64,000 bases of DNA, taken from NCBI GenBank assembly GCA_947044365.1, contig OX345636.1, positions 22,229,466-22,293,465 of the forward strand, written 5' to 3'. This DNA comes from Petrosia ficiformis. Its lineage: Eukaryota > Porifera > Demospongiae > Haplosclerida > Petrosiidae. Both the position numbers and the translations under genes were made by a program. The notes under the pieces are model-generated. The model saw only the letters and a program-made list of their open reading frames with translations, searched no databases and was not told where the DNA came from. Position 1 is the first letter of the stretch; each line of letters begins with the position of its first letter. Of this stretch, positions 21,267 through 32,984 are shown in pieces.

Positions 21267-22004
21267 ATGTCAGGGCCAAAAATGGCAGTAATATCATCAC
21301 ACATCTTGGGAGGACGTGAAATCATTGCAAGAGTTACTATCTCTTACAGAAGGAGACATTGACTGATCACTATTAGAAATGAAGCAGTAATTAAGCAACT
21401 ATGGGGAATGTTCCTTGACAGCAAACAATCTTTACATCAATGCTTATATATTGTTCATTGCTCATACAGGAATGATAGTTAGGCATGCTTTAACCACACT
21501 CAGAGTATTGAAAAAGGACATCACAGAGACCAACTTAGCCCTGCTGACAGCCATTTTAAACAATACTACATTTATTATATTATACATGAAAGATAAAAGA
21601 TTATAAATAATAATTTACAAAATTACACAAACCACGTCGATGTAACCAAGGCCTACATGAGCTCTTCTTCATCTTTTGTTCATAGTGATGAAGTACTGAT
21701 GCAGAATAATATGGAAGTGGTTTGTTTAATTTCCATCCTATGTTCACCTCTTAATAATATACTATCTCGCATACTTTTTTGGTTTAGACATTATCACCAC
21801 TCTCTTTTACTGAAATGATTTCTATAATTTTTACTGATACACTAATTAGGCCTGCTTTTGTTTAGCATTGTGACATGCTATTGGGGAAGCTTGCTAAAGC
21901 TATATGCATCTGGTTGGAAGATACCGGCAATGAGTTATTTTACTTTTCCTGTTTTAGAGAATATGACAACTGATCACAAACACAGCGATACATTTGGTGA
22001 GTGA
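21267..22004. other. No clear gene
   Basis: The minus strand reads ISRPPKMCDDITAIFGPDII at about 21250-21325, exon-like but unassigned. The rest is AT-rich without recognisable elements. Confidence 0.35.
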
Positions 22005-22720
22005 CAGAGGCGGATCTGTGGGGGGGCAGGGAGGGCAAAGCCCATCCTCAAATTATGCAAGACGCCATTTTGACAAAGATAATACAATGAAATTTGAAAT
22101 TGTCCACAAATTAAATTTATGGCTTCATGCCCACACACATCATTATGTCAACTCCACGTGTGTTTGTATAGTACAAGCTGTTAACTTGTAAAAACTAATA
22201 GGCTATGTCTATGTCAATGTCAAAGGCGTCAGAGGCTTCAAAGGCAAAACAGCTTACTTTGTTTGACTGTGGGAGGGTACATACAGGTCTATTTTTATTT
22301 AAAACAAAAATACATAGTAGGTAAAAGTACAAATAAGAGTTGAAGTGATGACACTGGTACAGCAGGAACAAGTCTTGAAGTGGAGGTGAACTTGGTCAAG
22401 CAGCTAGGCTTAACAACAACACTCTTGACTCTTTGGTAGCCTTCAGGAAGTACTTTATTCATGTCAACCGGCATACAATACACTTTACCAGCTAGCACAC
22501 ATATCCCTCACAATTAATAGCAATCACTAGTGCAGAAAGTGAATGATCCTTCTCTGCTCTTAAACGAATTATGACTTGCCTCAGAAGTAGGATGCTGGAA
22601 GACCGTCTCTCAGCTTTGACTATCTTGTCAATAGAGAGAGATAGCGGAGAAAGTTGACTGCAATGAAGTTGTTGACAAGTTTGCCTCAACTGGCATATTG
22701 CTGAAAATAATAAGCACACA
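22005..22720 (+). mobile_element. ZMYM1-like hAT remnant
   Basis: It starts with CAGAGGCGGATCTG (22005-22018), the same TIR type as the element at 35605-36079. Its plus-strand 3' part (about 22520-22715) reads ITSAESE, a stop, then SFSALKRIMTCLRSRM, LEDRLSALTILSIERDSGEK and EVVDKFA, the hAT dimerisation domain at the C-terminus of TTF/ZMYM1-type transposases. One stop replaces the expected Arg in the SAESERSFS motif. No right TIR was found, and most of the transposase is missing. Confidence 0.65.
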
Positions 22721-22904
22721 CCACATTTATAATTACTAATGAACCACACCTTCTAATTAACTCTGCCATAATTAATAATACACAGCCTGTAATAATAATT
22801 GTCATGAGCTTTAGTTTAAGGTGCTGCTTTATACTTGTAGTTAAATTAATATAAATGTACGAAAGTGAGCATATTAACTGTCGTCTTGAAACACTTTCAA
22901 TGAT

Positions 22905-23410
22905 ATTCATAGATACTATGTGTATACTCCACCCTCTAACCACAAAGCATGAATAGTCATGATGTGACCACAATCTCAAATATTCATGAGCATATTAATT
23001 ACATTTGTGCCCAAACTTTACATGTAAAATGTGCTGAGCTCTAACTATATATTCACAGATAAAGGTGGTGTTACCCCACCACAATGCATGAATATTCATG
23101 AGCATATTAAACTAAATTTTGTTCCAAATCTTATTGCACTGAGATTTAACTATATTCATAGATAGAGGGTGGTGTATACTCCACCCTCTAACCACAAAGC
23201 ATGAATAGTCATGATGTGACGATAATCCATAAATGTTCATGAGCATATTAATTAAATTTCGGCCCAAATTGTGCTATGATTTAACTATATCATAGTAGAT
23301 AACAAGGTGTGGTATACCGAACCCACCAACCACAAAGCACGAAATTGATCATTGTGACCACAATCTCATGAATATTCATGAGCGTATCTTGCATATAATT
23401 GTGCTGATAA
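22905..23410. repeat. Local satellite, about four diverged units
   Basis: Units of about 115-145 bp share CCACCACAAAGCATGAAT-type starts, CATGAATATTCATGAGCATA, and an ATTTAACTATAT tail. The palindrome ATGAATATTCAT recurs near 23092 and 23368. Units are only moderately alike, so the array is old. Confidence 0.8.
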
Positions 23411-23473
23411 TTATTTTTTTTATTCATACACTAAATGTGCATTAAATGATTATGTAATTTTTCATGTCTACAG

Positions 23474-23876
23474 GTTCATCTTTAGAGTTCGAAGGTCTAA
23501 TTTGTATTTCTTCTGATCGTAAACGTGAGGCTAAAGCTCACGGCTTTCTCCGTCGCTGTACAAGTGTTTACTTACAAGGCATGATTGCACTTGGGACTCA
23601 AGTTTACAAGATTATGATGAATGCTTCAGTATGTATAGGATACTATAGATACATGAGCTTGTTTATTTTTGTTATAATGTTATACACTGAGTTTAGTATA
23701 CAATGAAGCATGATAAAGACAAATGTCTTTCCAGAACCACCCGGAGCATATCCAAAGATGAAGAAAAAGAAATTAATGAAATAATGACTTTATTGGAAGA
23801 TAAATCCTTTTATTTGAAATGTAAAGAGTTCGATCGTGAATTTGAAAACGATTTCTCATTATCTACATCTCAATGA
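23474..23876 (+). CDS. Last two exons of an unidentified gene
   Basis: Exon 23474-23628 follows the acceptor TTCATGTCTACAG and ends at a GTATGT donor. A 68-bp intron ends at TTTAG (23696), and the final exon 23697-23876 closes with TGA. Across the splice the frame is continuous for about 111 codons without a stop: SSLEFEGLICISSDRKREAK, then GFLRRCTSVYLQGMIALGTQ, and after the splice KHDKDKCLSRTTRSISKDEE. The last 55 residues are charged and probably helical. The first exon is out of phase by one base, so at least one upstream exon is required but was not found among the repeats to the left. I do not recognise the family. It could be a host gene's 3' end or a transposon-captured piece. Confidence 0.5.
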
Positions 23877-24134
23877 ATCATTTATTACATGAAACAAAAC
23901 ATCTATATAATAATTACTTTAAAAAAAAATTAATTTATGAACTTAATTAAACTAGATTATGAACGTTAACTATAATATATATATCATTAATTATTTTTTC
24001 CTTTTTCCTTTTCTTTTTTCGCTCCATCTTACTTGCATCAATCCTTACAGCTCTCGTTTATTCCATTCCTCCAATAGAGGCTCGATTCTGTTTCGTTCCT
24101 AGTCTTTGATAGTTCATCATGTTTCCTTAATTTC

Positions 24135-24365
24135 ACTGGATCTTGGTGTTACCATGTTCCAAATTACTGTAGATTACGAGGGTATGCCAATGTGATGGCA
24201 ACATGTCGGTATTATATTATTAAAAACGCCCACGCTTTGTTGGATGTGGTCTAGCGGTGCTTTGATTCAAGTGTCCGCCCTTTGATGTTACTTTGAAGTT
24301 AGCTTAGGGTGCTTAAAAAGATTGGATTGGGATGTTGATGTATTGACTTGCTTTCTAGCTAGTTC
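24135..24365 (+). repeat. Dispersed repeat shared with 61.1 kb
   Basis: Blocks ACTGGATCTTG, CTGTAGATTA, CCATGCTTTGTTGGAT-like, GTGCTTTGATTCAAGTGTCC and CCCTTTGATGTT occur in the same order and orientation at 61125-61380. The copies are diverged (roughly 80 percent by eye). Ends are not clear. GTCTAGCGGTGCTTTGATTC looks tRNA-like, but box spacing is wrong for a pol III promoter. Confidence 0.75.
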
Positions 24366-26025
24366 TATATTATATCAATGGTAGGTGTGGTTGGAATTAT
24401 TATTCATTATTTTTTCAAAAGCTCGTGGGTTAAGAAACTGTAAGTGTTACCAGTTGTAATGATAGCAGCATAAAAAAACCAAACAATTGAATCTTTAAGT
24501 AGTTTGTGAATTGTCCTAATGTACGCACAGTTATTCATATTTGCCGTGCAGACAATATTGAATCCTATATACACAGAAGACAGGTAGATCTGGAAGGTAT
24601 GGGGCTTACCTTCATCTGCTGTGTTACTCACCAAAAGAAGACTTGGATATCACATTGACTCAAATATTGAATGTCAGAGGTTATAGCAAAACAACATCTC
24701 TTAAAGACTGGTGTGATATAAATGTATGATTAAATGTTACATAGATATATGAATATATGTGATTTTACTAAAGTGATTTTTGTTACAATTTAACCCTATA
24801 AAGTCATGTACGTTTGGTAACCAAACGATATCTGGTTTTCAGATTGATGGCTGTAGTTACCAGTAAAACAAACTACAGTACTATTACTGCATTGTTTGTA
24901 CTAGTGTAGTATTATTTCTCATACTTCCCTGTAGAAAACGATTATGCCTCTGTACTACCAGATCTGTGGGTTGCCTTCACCTGTGTTTTAGCCATATTAT
25001 CTATAATATTTGGCTAATACAAAAAGTTAATCAAGGAAACAGAAACTGGCTAACGAAAATATACCGGACAAGAAGAAAGAGAACTGGTACTTCTGTGTAA
25101 TAAACACAAACAAATGGTAGAGATGCACTGTCAACAGAAAAAGTATTAACACAATATATGGTAAAAGGCACAAATGGAATGTCAAAGAAACTTAAGAAAC
25201 TCATTAGTCATAATCTAATCTCATGAGTATACTTCCCACTTTTCATAGCGGGATGACATACATCATAATCTTATAATAATAATATAGATTTACAAAACTA
25301 GTAAAGGGTTATAATAGAATTATACTGATAAGGTTATATAGTATATGATTGGTATCGTATTCAACCATTACATAAATTGCAAGTTGATAATGTAAATATG
25401 ATTAAAATGTGTATATAATGCATAAATAAGTATGCATTATGGATGGCACAAGAAAATGCATAATTTTAATTCACTTCCTGTTGTGGGCATGGCTTATTGA
25501 TGACGCACATGGGCCTCCATGCGTTAAATTTGTAAACATGGGAAACAGTGCGACTATCTGAGACTTTCTGAGTGTCCCACAATTCTTTAACAGCTTTTTT
25601 CAGAGTTTCCATTTTGCAAAAGATCCATATTATTATTATATTACATTTACCAGCCCGATGTAAGGGCTGTTAACATGTACTGCATGTAACATGTATTGCT
25701 CTTCAATTATATTACATAATATTAGTACCATGTATAACATGAATAATAAATGTGTACACGACTATAATCACACAGACATATCTATACACTTTAATTTGAT
25801 AGGCTGTTCTACAGCCAAACGAAAATGAAAATCTTCATAAGAGAGTTTTTAAGGTCAAGCTGTTATTAAATATTAGACTGAACATAGTGACAAGACTATA
25901 TATACCAGCTGAAGTGAGTGTGATATAGTTTATATTATAATATATATAAATAGAAAAACTGGACCATCAGATTTGTTCTCTTCATGTGGTATACTTCTTT
26001 CAATTTAATTCAATATTATTTTTAG
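24366..26025. other. No gene; piggyBac-type MITE end at about 24788
   Basis: At 24788 the sequence TTTAACCCTATAAAGTCATG looks like a TTAA-flanked MITE end, as at 27583, followed by the palindrome CGTTTGGTAACCAAACG (24810-24826). A right end was not identified. Around 25020-25110 a stretch (ATACCGGACAAGAAGAAAGA) vaguely resembles 28195-28260 and 29195-29260. Otherwise nothing is recognised. Confidence 0.35.
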
Positions 26026-26465
26026 GTGTGGAAAGTTTGATTGATGGGATACGAAAAGCTACTCGATTTTTTGGGAGAAAGAAATCAGTGCAGAATAATG
26101 TGGTTCTAGGTTGTAAAAATTAATATTAAAAGATGATGCAGTTTCCAGCATTTTTGTTAGAGCACATACTAGTTCTGAAGAAAACCCATCCAAGAAAAGA
26201 AGAGTATCAGCTGCTTTTGAAAAATAAACACCTTTTGTGTGCTGATTAGCTCAACATTGTGACAACTGCTAATCTAATATTGCATGTGTGCACATAGCAA
26301 CAATGACAGCACGTCAAATACTGGGATACAGTGTTGTTTGTTAAAAGAGCCAAAATCTACATCATCTCCTATGTTATCTGAAGTTGAAAGTATAGACGAA
26401 TTGGAAGGAAATATCTCCTGCTATATTCCTTCAGATTGTCCCAGTTCCTCCTCTCATTCAAGGTA
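26026..26465 (+). pseudogene. Unidentified coding remnant
   Basis: Short open pieces follow an AG acceptor: GVESLIDGIRKATRFFGRKK (26027-26090), then SSEENPSKKRRVSAAFEK before a stop (about 26168-26226, with an NLS-like KKRR), then NNDSTSNTGIQCCLLKEPKS and SEVESIDELEGNISCYIPSD ending at a GTAAAT donor (26463). The composition is protein-like, but the frames are discontinuous and no family was recognised. Confidence 0.3.
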
Positions 26466-27582
26466 AATAATTCTGTATAACAGTACTTTTCTTTTCAAAA
26501 GTGGTATACAAAATTGTGTTCACCAAAGTTACAAATCCATTGTTTTTGAGTCATCACTGAAATTACTTCTTGAGAAATTTTATTTTTTAATGAATGATTA
26601 CTGATTGCTATTGGCAGCGTTACATTTTAACGAAAACAGTGGACGTCAACAGGCTACATCTAAAGGTGTTTTACAGTACATCACATTAGTTTAAAAAGGT
26701 AGTCAAGTCAAACCTTCAGTACATTTTGAAAGATCATCATGAAAACACAATCTATAATAATTTGTCACCTTCACAGAGTATGTAGAAAAGTTGATGGCGA
26801 AGACCATCAAACTATGTAACAGAAAAATGCATGACAACAACTTGCACATCTAATTGCACCACCTCCAATATGCAGCAGTTATAAAAGACCATTCTTCAAC
26901 ATGCTAGCAGATTTAATCAATAACTTCTTTTATTGAGTTGTGAACTAAATAAATCGAAAACATTGTTCTGAAGGAAATTTACTTACATTTAAAAGAGCAC
27001 ATGATGGAAGTGTAACCCCACCTCCTCTACCCAGCCCGCTCCTTCGCATAGAGGAGGAAAAGGTCTGGGGAATCAACATATATCACTTGTGCATGCTGCA
27101 AACATATTGCAGCATTCAAAATAATACTTCAAAGGCATGCCTTATTTTACTTACATTCACATGTACGCATCTGAAGAAGGATTCGAGCTAGCTATGGCGA
27201 CCGATTGTTTAGCATAATTATAATTTGAAAGCATTATGGTAAATGCTGCACAAAGTGCTGCTAAAGATCTTGATTATAAAAACCTGTAAGGGGCGACACT
27301 CTTTTCTGATGCAGTACTAACAATCAGTAAGTTAAGAAATAGTTTAAATCTATGAAAATGTACTACTGTTTTTGAACAAAGACTTGAAAATGTTTTCTGT
27401 ATAAACTTATTAACTTTCTTTGTGCCAACAAAAGGTAAAATAATATTATATTCTGTTAACTCCTTTGTGCCTTAAAAATATATTCTGTATAAACTTATTA
27501 ACTTATTTTGTGTATAAGTTGTGTAAACTGTTAATTGCTTTTGATGTAGACTTAATTGTTGTTTACTCTTGTATTATGCCTT
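26466..27582. other. No gene seen
   Basis: AT-rich sequence with stops throughout. A GC-richer patch at 27010-27070 (CCACCTCCTCTACCCAGCCC) has no identified origin. Confidence 0.4.
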
Positions 27583-28075
27583 TAAACCCTATAAGCGCAT
27601 TATTGCTTAGTGTCACAACAATACCCTAAGCGCATATTTGTGTAATTATACCACACCTTGCGTTTGTGTGTGCACTATAAAGGTGTTTTGATATTTTTCT
27701 ACCAAACCTTTACACAAGGTAGTCCACTAAATTTGCTATAAGACAGTGTAAGCGGAGGAATTGATAAGACGCTAAGTGTGGGCGTTGCCACTGACAACAG
27801 CACTTTCAAACGGACTTATACAGGCGAGTACAGAAGTGGGCGTTACCCATATACTGCTAAACTTTGATGCACTCGCCTTACTGTCTTCTTGGTGATGATG
27901 AATAAATTTTACAAATATGGATTTCTTAATACCTCTTCTCTGCAGCAAAATTCTGAGTCTTGTAAAATTAGCGAGTTATAAAAGCTGTAAATGTGAGTGA
28001 TTAGACGCTCACCCACACATTTTTAAAAATAGGTGATATAAACAAAAATGCCCACTTCAATTTTGGGGTTTAAAA
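27583..28075. mobile_element. TTAA-type (piggyBac-like) MITE
   Basis: It starts TTTAAACCCTATAAGCGCAT and ends ATTTTGGGGTTTAAAATTC, so both ends show TTAA next to ACCC/GGGT, as expected for piggyBac-type target sites. A subterminal repeat (AAGCGCAT) occurs twice. The interior (AGACGCTAAGTGTGGGCGTT, CTGACAACAGCACTTTCAAA) is shared with 29472-30122. No ORF. Confidence 0.6.
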
Positions 28076-29471
28076 TTCTTTTCTTTTTCCTCGTAGAAAT
28101 CTACAAACGAAACAAGTTATGACTCTAATACTTGAATATATTCATGTGAGGATTTTTGATAGGAAATGAAAGAATCAGAAACCGACCGTCAATACCATTT
28201 CAAGAATAATATACCGGACAACAAAACAGAGATTTTGTAGTCATATGCTGAACAAGAACAGACAAATGAAATACCATGTTACAGACAAGATGGATGCGAT
28301 TGTTATTTGTCTCTATGTATTGTTTTAGTAAATGAAGTTTTTAAAATTAATACCACATTTCTAAGCTAGAACTTTAAAGAACCAGAGTGCAAAGTCCAAG
28401 AAATTTGACAAGGGGATGGTGGGCCATCATATGCATTTTCCCAAGCGTGGATAAAATCTATTGGAAGGAGTCAACAAAAATTGTAAGTTTACTTCCCAGA
28501 GCTGTTTATACATATACAACAATTTTACTGAAATGCAAACCTATTACTCAGAGCCATGCTATTAACCATCACATTTGTCATTGTCATTGCTATCACCATT
28601 GATTACCACTCACATCCCATAATTTGTGTTAAGTATCCTCAATTTTTGCAATTACCAGTTCTGCGTGATGATTACAATCTAAAAATAGCAGTTGATCCAG
28701 TAGATGAAATTTAAATATTAGTTGTATACGATTTCTAACTACTATAACGAGGATCCAATTACCATCAGTATGAAACATCAAAGCACATGTTCTATGCCTC
28801 AGTTAGTAGTGTCACATGAATTAACAGCTCAGTATAAGATATCCTACAGAAGTGATAGTACCATCTGGAGCTTGGATAATAACCACTGTAGCAGATCACA
28901 CAATTGCTTTCAGTAGTACTTTGCATTTAACAGAATAACAGCTTTGTTTTAGAACATATTTATGAAGTAACTTACCAGTATTTGTTTCTCCTTCATCCCT
29001 TGTAGGTATCTGTAAAGAAAATGCCTCCAGACATGAAGAAACCTCAGTAGTTACTCTCCATCTGTTTGTTAATAGCAGCCTCTGTAATACATTGGATAAT
29101 AATGGGTCAAGGAATCATAAAACAACTGAGACCTATTTGAAATGAATATATTAGGGAATCATAAAACAACTATGAGACCTATTTGAGAAGAATATATTAG
29201 ACAACATGAGCTGGTACTCTCATGTAATAAATTTAACAGGAACAGTGGAATTGTTGAGATCCACTATCAACCACTGCCCCAAGAAATTTAAGTGTTGTGT
29301 CATATATTCTTATGATATACAAAGCAACAGCTCATTTATCTTATTGACCATTCAGCAAAAGGCTCTCCTCAGAGCAAAACATGAAGACCTATCCAGGATG
29401 TAGTGACAAGGTGGAATTCTACATTCTATATGGTGAATCGTGTCTTACCACAACAACCAATTATTTGTTCC
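28076..29471. other. No gene seen
   Basis: Weakly open pieces have no recognisable products. A short direct repeat (ATCATAAAACAACT...GAGACCTATTTGA) occurs at 29116-29142 and 29158-29186. Confidence 0.4.
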
Positions 29472-30122
29472 ACTCTTTAGCGGCCAATGACGTCTACAGA
29501 CGTCATGAACATTACACCGTTAAAAGCCAATGACGTCTACAGATGTCATGAGTACTAATGGTCGTATTTTTGAATTGCTTCATTATTTTTCAACCACATT
29601 TTTACAGAAGACAGTGCACTAAATATACTTTAAGCAGTGCAAAACTTGAAGCTATACGAGTAACCAATCCAAAGTTATAAGCGATCGAATTCCCAAAGAC
29701 GCTAAGTGCGGGTATTGGCACTGACCACTGCACTTTCAAACACTCGTCTTGCTACCTCTTCCAACTAACGAAGTATGTATTTGGTATCCATGGCTTTGTT
29801 AGAAGCTCCTCTGTCTATGTAAAGTAAGTCATAAGTCTGTGTTGTTTAAAATGTGGAAGTTATACAGGTAAGTAAAGGTGTTGCCCTTTCGAATACTAAA
29901 TATTCAAGCAATCGCCTTGCTATCTTCCTGCCAATAGCGAAGCATAAATTTTACATCTATAGCTTTCTCAACAACTCTTCTTTCCAGCAAAGTAACTTAG
30001 AAACTCTAGTTTCATAATACGGGAGAGTTAGTTACTATATGCTCCACCCACACATTTTCCTAGATAATTAAATTCGGAATCTATGAAAAAGGTCCAGTTT
30101 AAATTATCGCCGCTAAAGAGTT
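29472..30122. mobile_element. MITE with CTCTTTAGCGGC ends
   Basis: The left end CACTCTTTAGCGGC and right end GCCGCTAAAGAGTTAA are inverted repeats, with TTAA at the right side. Just inside the left end, GCCAATGACGTCTACAGAYG occurs twice (29483 and 29526), each holding the palindrome TGACGTC-TACA-GACGTCA. The interior is shared with 27583-28075. Non-coding, about 650 bp. Confidence 0.7.
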
Positions 30123-31289
30123 AAGCTTTGACCTTTCAAAGTAAGATCCATTCGTAGTCCCTAACTAACAGGAACGCAATGTAAACAATATCATAATTTG
30201 GACTCACCTTAAATGCTTTCCATGTATATTCCTAGTAACAACAGTTAGGGTTGGACACATTATGCCCACATTTTAACCTGCTGTTCTCACAATTGCTAAA
30301 CAGAATTACAAGAAAACACAAATATAGCACATTATTTATTATACAAAGGATATTATTGTTGTTAATTCCTCTTGTTTTATCACAACATTACTGAGGCTTC
30401 TAACGTATTCCTGCAAACAGTTGCAAGTCTGTCATGTGCAGTGTAGTTAACTATACTCTTTCAAAATTATGCCATCGTAATCTGACCATCTCTAACAAGT
30501 CATCATCACTAGCTGTTACTGGAAAATAAGACAAGAAACTATTTCCCATCAAAAAAGAAGAGATAATAACTGGTACTGAGACTACATAAACTCCTACTCA
30601 CAGGAGAGACAAGTCAAGTGTGGACAGGGGTAAATATGTCGAGTTTTATGACAAGAAAGCTGCGAAATGGAGTAACAGAGTGGCTAGAGCACTAGTCACT
30701 CTGTTACTCAAGAATGACACACTGAAATGACGCAATGCTGTAAATGTGAAACAGTTTAGCGGTACTAAGTATACCATGGAAGCATCTCTTGACACAAATG
30801 CACGTAAGCCACAAGTGGTTGAGCTATTTTATGAGACATTTTTCGTATGTGTAAAAATTGTTGTACTAACACAAAAATAAGTATAATTTGTATTATTTTT
30901 CAAATGTAAATAATGTTTCATGTTTTACAGAGTAATATTACTTTTATTGTATTATAATTATACAAAATGTTGTAGAATTCATATTAAACATAATAGCATA
31001 ATATGAATGAATCTAAGGCCAATATAGATATGAACACTTCAGTTGACAAAAACGTGTAAGGTCGTGACGAGGCAGAATTTCTCCACTCTTCATTCGACAA
31101 ATACCAATTGTCAGTAGATCAGTTTTACACAAGTAGCAAATATGAGAAAGAAAGGGAGATACAGATGGAGGAGACATAGCCTTTAACAATGCTCTTAGGT
31201 ACCTGTGCATGACTACATCAGTATTTTGTCACAAGAAATGGTCGTTGTCATTGTTAACATTACTTGCACAAAAACACAAGTTGTCTTAA
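30123..31289. other. No gene; one short perfect hairpin
   Basis: GAGTAACAGAGTG (30670-30682) pairs perfectly with CACTCTGTTACTC (30697-30709) across a 14-bp loop that itself contains CTAG...CTAG. Elsewhere nothing is recognised. Confidence 0.5.
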
Positions 31290-31520
31290 GTTTTGCTTGC
31301 AGGGCCATCACTACGATTACTTTCCAATGGGTTGGATGTAAGTTTGTGCATACATGTATTCTATATTCTTGTGTACACATGTATGACATACGTAGTTCAT
31401 TCCAGGGAGAGGGGGTGGGGTGCTTGGTCGCATGTAGCTACAGCAAGAGTAGTAGAAGGAAATATATTTGCAAACCTAATGCAAAGAAAAACAAGCAGCT
31501 GCAATATGTTTAGTTTGAGA
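31290..31520 (+). mobile_element. Diverged fragment with Helitron-B-type 5' end
   Basis: TGCAGGGCCATCACTACGAT and ATATTCTTGTGT followed by an ACATACGTAG-like block match the start of copy B (43381-43480) in order. The downstream part is unrelated to known segments of the Helitron. Old and partial. Confidence 0.55.
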
Positions 31521-31892
31521 CAATAAGAATGATGTAGCCATTAGTATTTCAGAAAGCAAGTTAAAATGCACATAGTACTTATCTTTTATAAATAGCATAT
31601 TACTGGATTTTCTGTTACAGCTTTCAGAACGGTCTTTTGGCAATAAAAAAAAACAGCAACAAAACAAAAAACACTATTCTATTTTAAATGTCATCACAAG
31701 ATAACCCATAATTATTTTGCATCCTCAATAATTATTTTCCTGTTTCTAGGCTTTCAAACATAATTCTGCAACACACACTCCAATTGACATTTCCATTTCA
31801 CCAAAAAAAATGAAAGCTGTAAATGTTGCCCACAAGGGTTCATTTTCTCTCACTACAAATCTATTTTAAATGTTATAAAGAGTTGGTTTTTG

Positions 31893-32190
31893 TGGCCTGT
31901 AGGGCCATCCCTACGATTGCTTTACACAGGGTTAAATGTAATATATATATATATATTCTTGTATCACTTGCACGAGTATGCGTTATATACGTAGGTCCAA
32001 TTTGCGTCACTGTGGGGGACTCAGTGAATTAATAGGCATGGCACGTAATAGAATGTGCACTCGAGCTCTACAAACAGCGAACCTGCAACAAATAGTTAGC
32101 TATTCTACCTGAAATATATTCCTAAAGTTCTACAAGGTCCTTTAAAAGTTAAGGAGAATAAAATCATTAAAGTTCACAATCAAGGGATAG
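31893..32190 (+). mobile_element. Short derivative with both Helitron-type ends
   Basis: The left part (TGTAGGGCCATCCCTACGAT, TATATATTCTTGTATCACTT, GAGTATGCGTTATATACGTA) matches copy B's left end at 43380-43470. The right part (TACCTGAAATATATTCCTAA then AGTTCTACAAGGTCCTTT, 32105-32145) matches Helitron A near its right end (16902-16945). The interior coding region is absent. This looks like a non-autonomous derivative of about 300 bp. Confidence 0.65.
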
Positions 32191-32427
32191 CAGTTCGATA
32201 CCAACAGTATTGCCCCATTTGATTCCTATATATAGGGCTACTCAAATTTTGGCCGAGGGGCCTCTCATGAAAGTCCCTGATGGGCATGCTGGAAATGACT
32301 CAAGTAGACTCAGCAGAGGTAATAGACAATGTATCAGCAGATGCTTTAAACCACAAATACATGTACAAAGATGAAAAAACAACAACAATGGATCCATTTT
32401 TTACACCAAAACAATGGAAGATTACGA
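32191..32427. other. No gene seen
   Basis: Intergenic stretch between a Helitron derivative and a MITE; nothing recognised. Confidence 0.4.
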
Positions 32428-32969
32428 TTAAGGTGGCGCTCTAGTGGATACAGGTTTCAATAATTAACAGTACTTCCTGTTATTCACGATATTCATTACT
32501 TTACTTACACGTTTGTCACCAAAAATATTGATTGTTGGAATGTTTGTTCTGTTTACCATGCTTAACCTAGGGGATTGGACTGTCAGCAACCAGAGAAATT
32601 TGATTTCTTTTAGTTTATAATGAGCTAAAATGTATAGGAGTATTCAGGTACATATCGCTCTGTTCTAAAACGTGTGGCCTACAGTGAAAATACAAAATTA
32701 AATTGAAAAGTGGCCTGAAGTAGGTGAGCATCTATGTCTAGTTTCAGATGTATGTGATCCATCATGCTGGAGAAAAATGTACCTAAACGTTCGATTTCCA
32801 GCTGTGATTTGGTTTATGGATAGCTGTAAAATTTTAGCTGAAATTTTAGCTCTTCTCAAGATCTGTTTAAAGGGAATAGTTATCTTGTATGTAGCTGTAA
32901 TACTTTCTTGTAAAATAATAGTAACTGTAAAGTCATGAATATCATTACCGAGCTAGAGCGCCACCTTAA
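32428..32969. mobile_element. MITE with 17-bp perfect TIRs
   Basis: TTAAGGTGGCGCTCTAG (32428-32444) and CTAGAGCGCCACCTTAA (32953-32969) are perfect inverted repeats including TTAA at each end, giving a 542-bp element. The GATATTCATTAC / GAATATCATTACC pair just inside extends the symmetry. The first nine bases equal those of the MITE at 59901-60522. TTAA suggests piggyBac-type mobilisation, although a TA target with AAGGTGG ends cannot be excluded. Confidence 0.85.
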
Positions 32970-32984
32970 AGTGGGTACAATTGC

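Noticed and set aside
22492..22979. Minus-strand ORFs of 85 and 97 codons
   Set aside because: The first is antisense to the hAT dimerisation fragment and the second lies in satellite and AT-rich sequence.
24240..24290. tRNA-like SINE promoter (A-box and B-box-like strings)
   Set aside because: The two boxes are only about 15 bp apart instead of the 30-60 bp needed, and no cloverleaf can be drawn.
30670..30709. Possible tRNA remnant (GGCTAGAGCACTAG string)
   Set aside because: No acceptor stem or T-arm follows; it is simply the loop of a perfect hairpin.
30610..30720. Prokaryotic-type terminator
   Set aside because: The hairpin lacks a T-run and nothing around it is prokaryotic.
31013..31210. 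65-codon minus ORF with cysteines
   Set aside because: No conserved spacing of the cysteines and no family resemblance.
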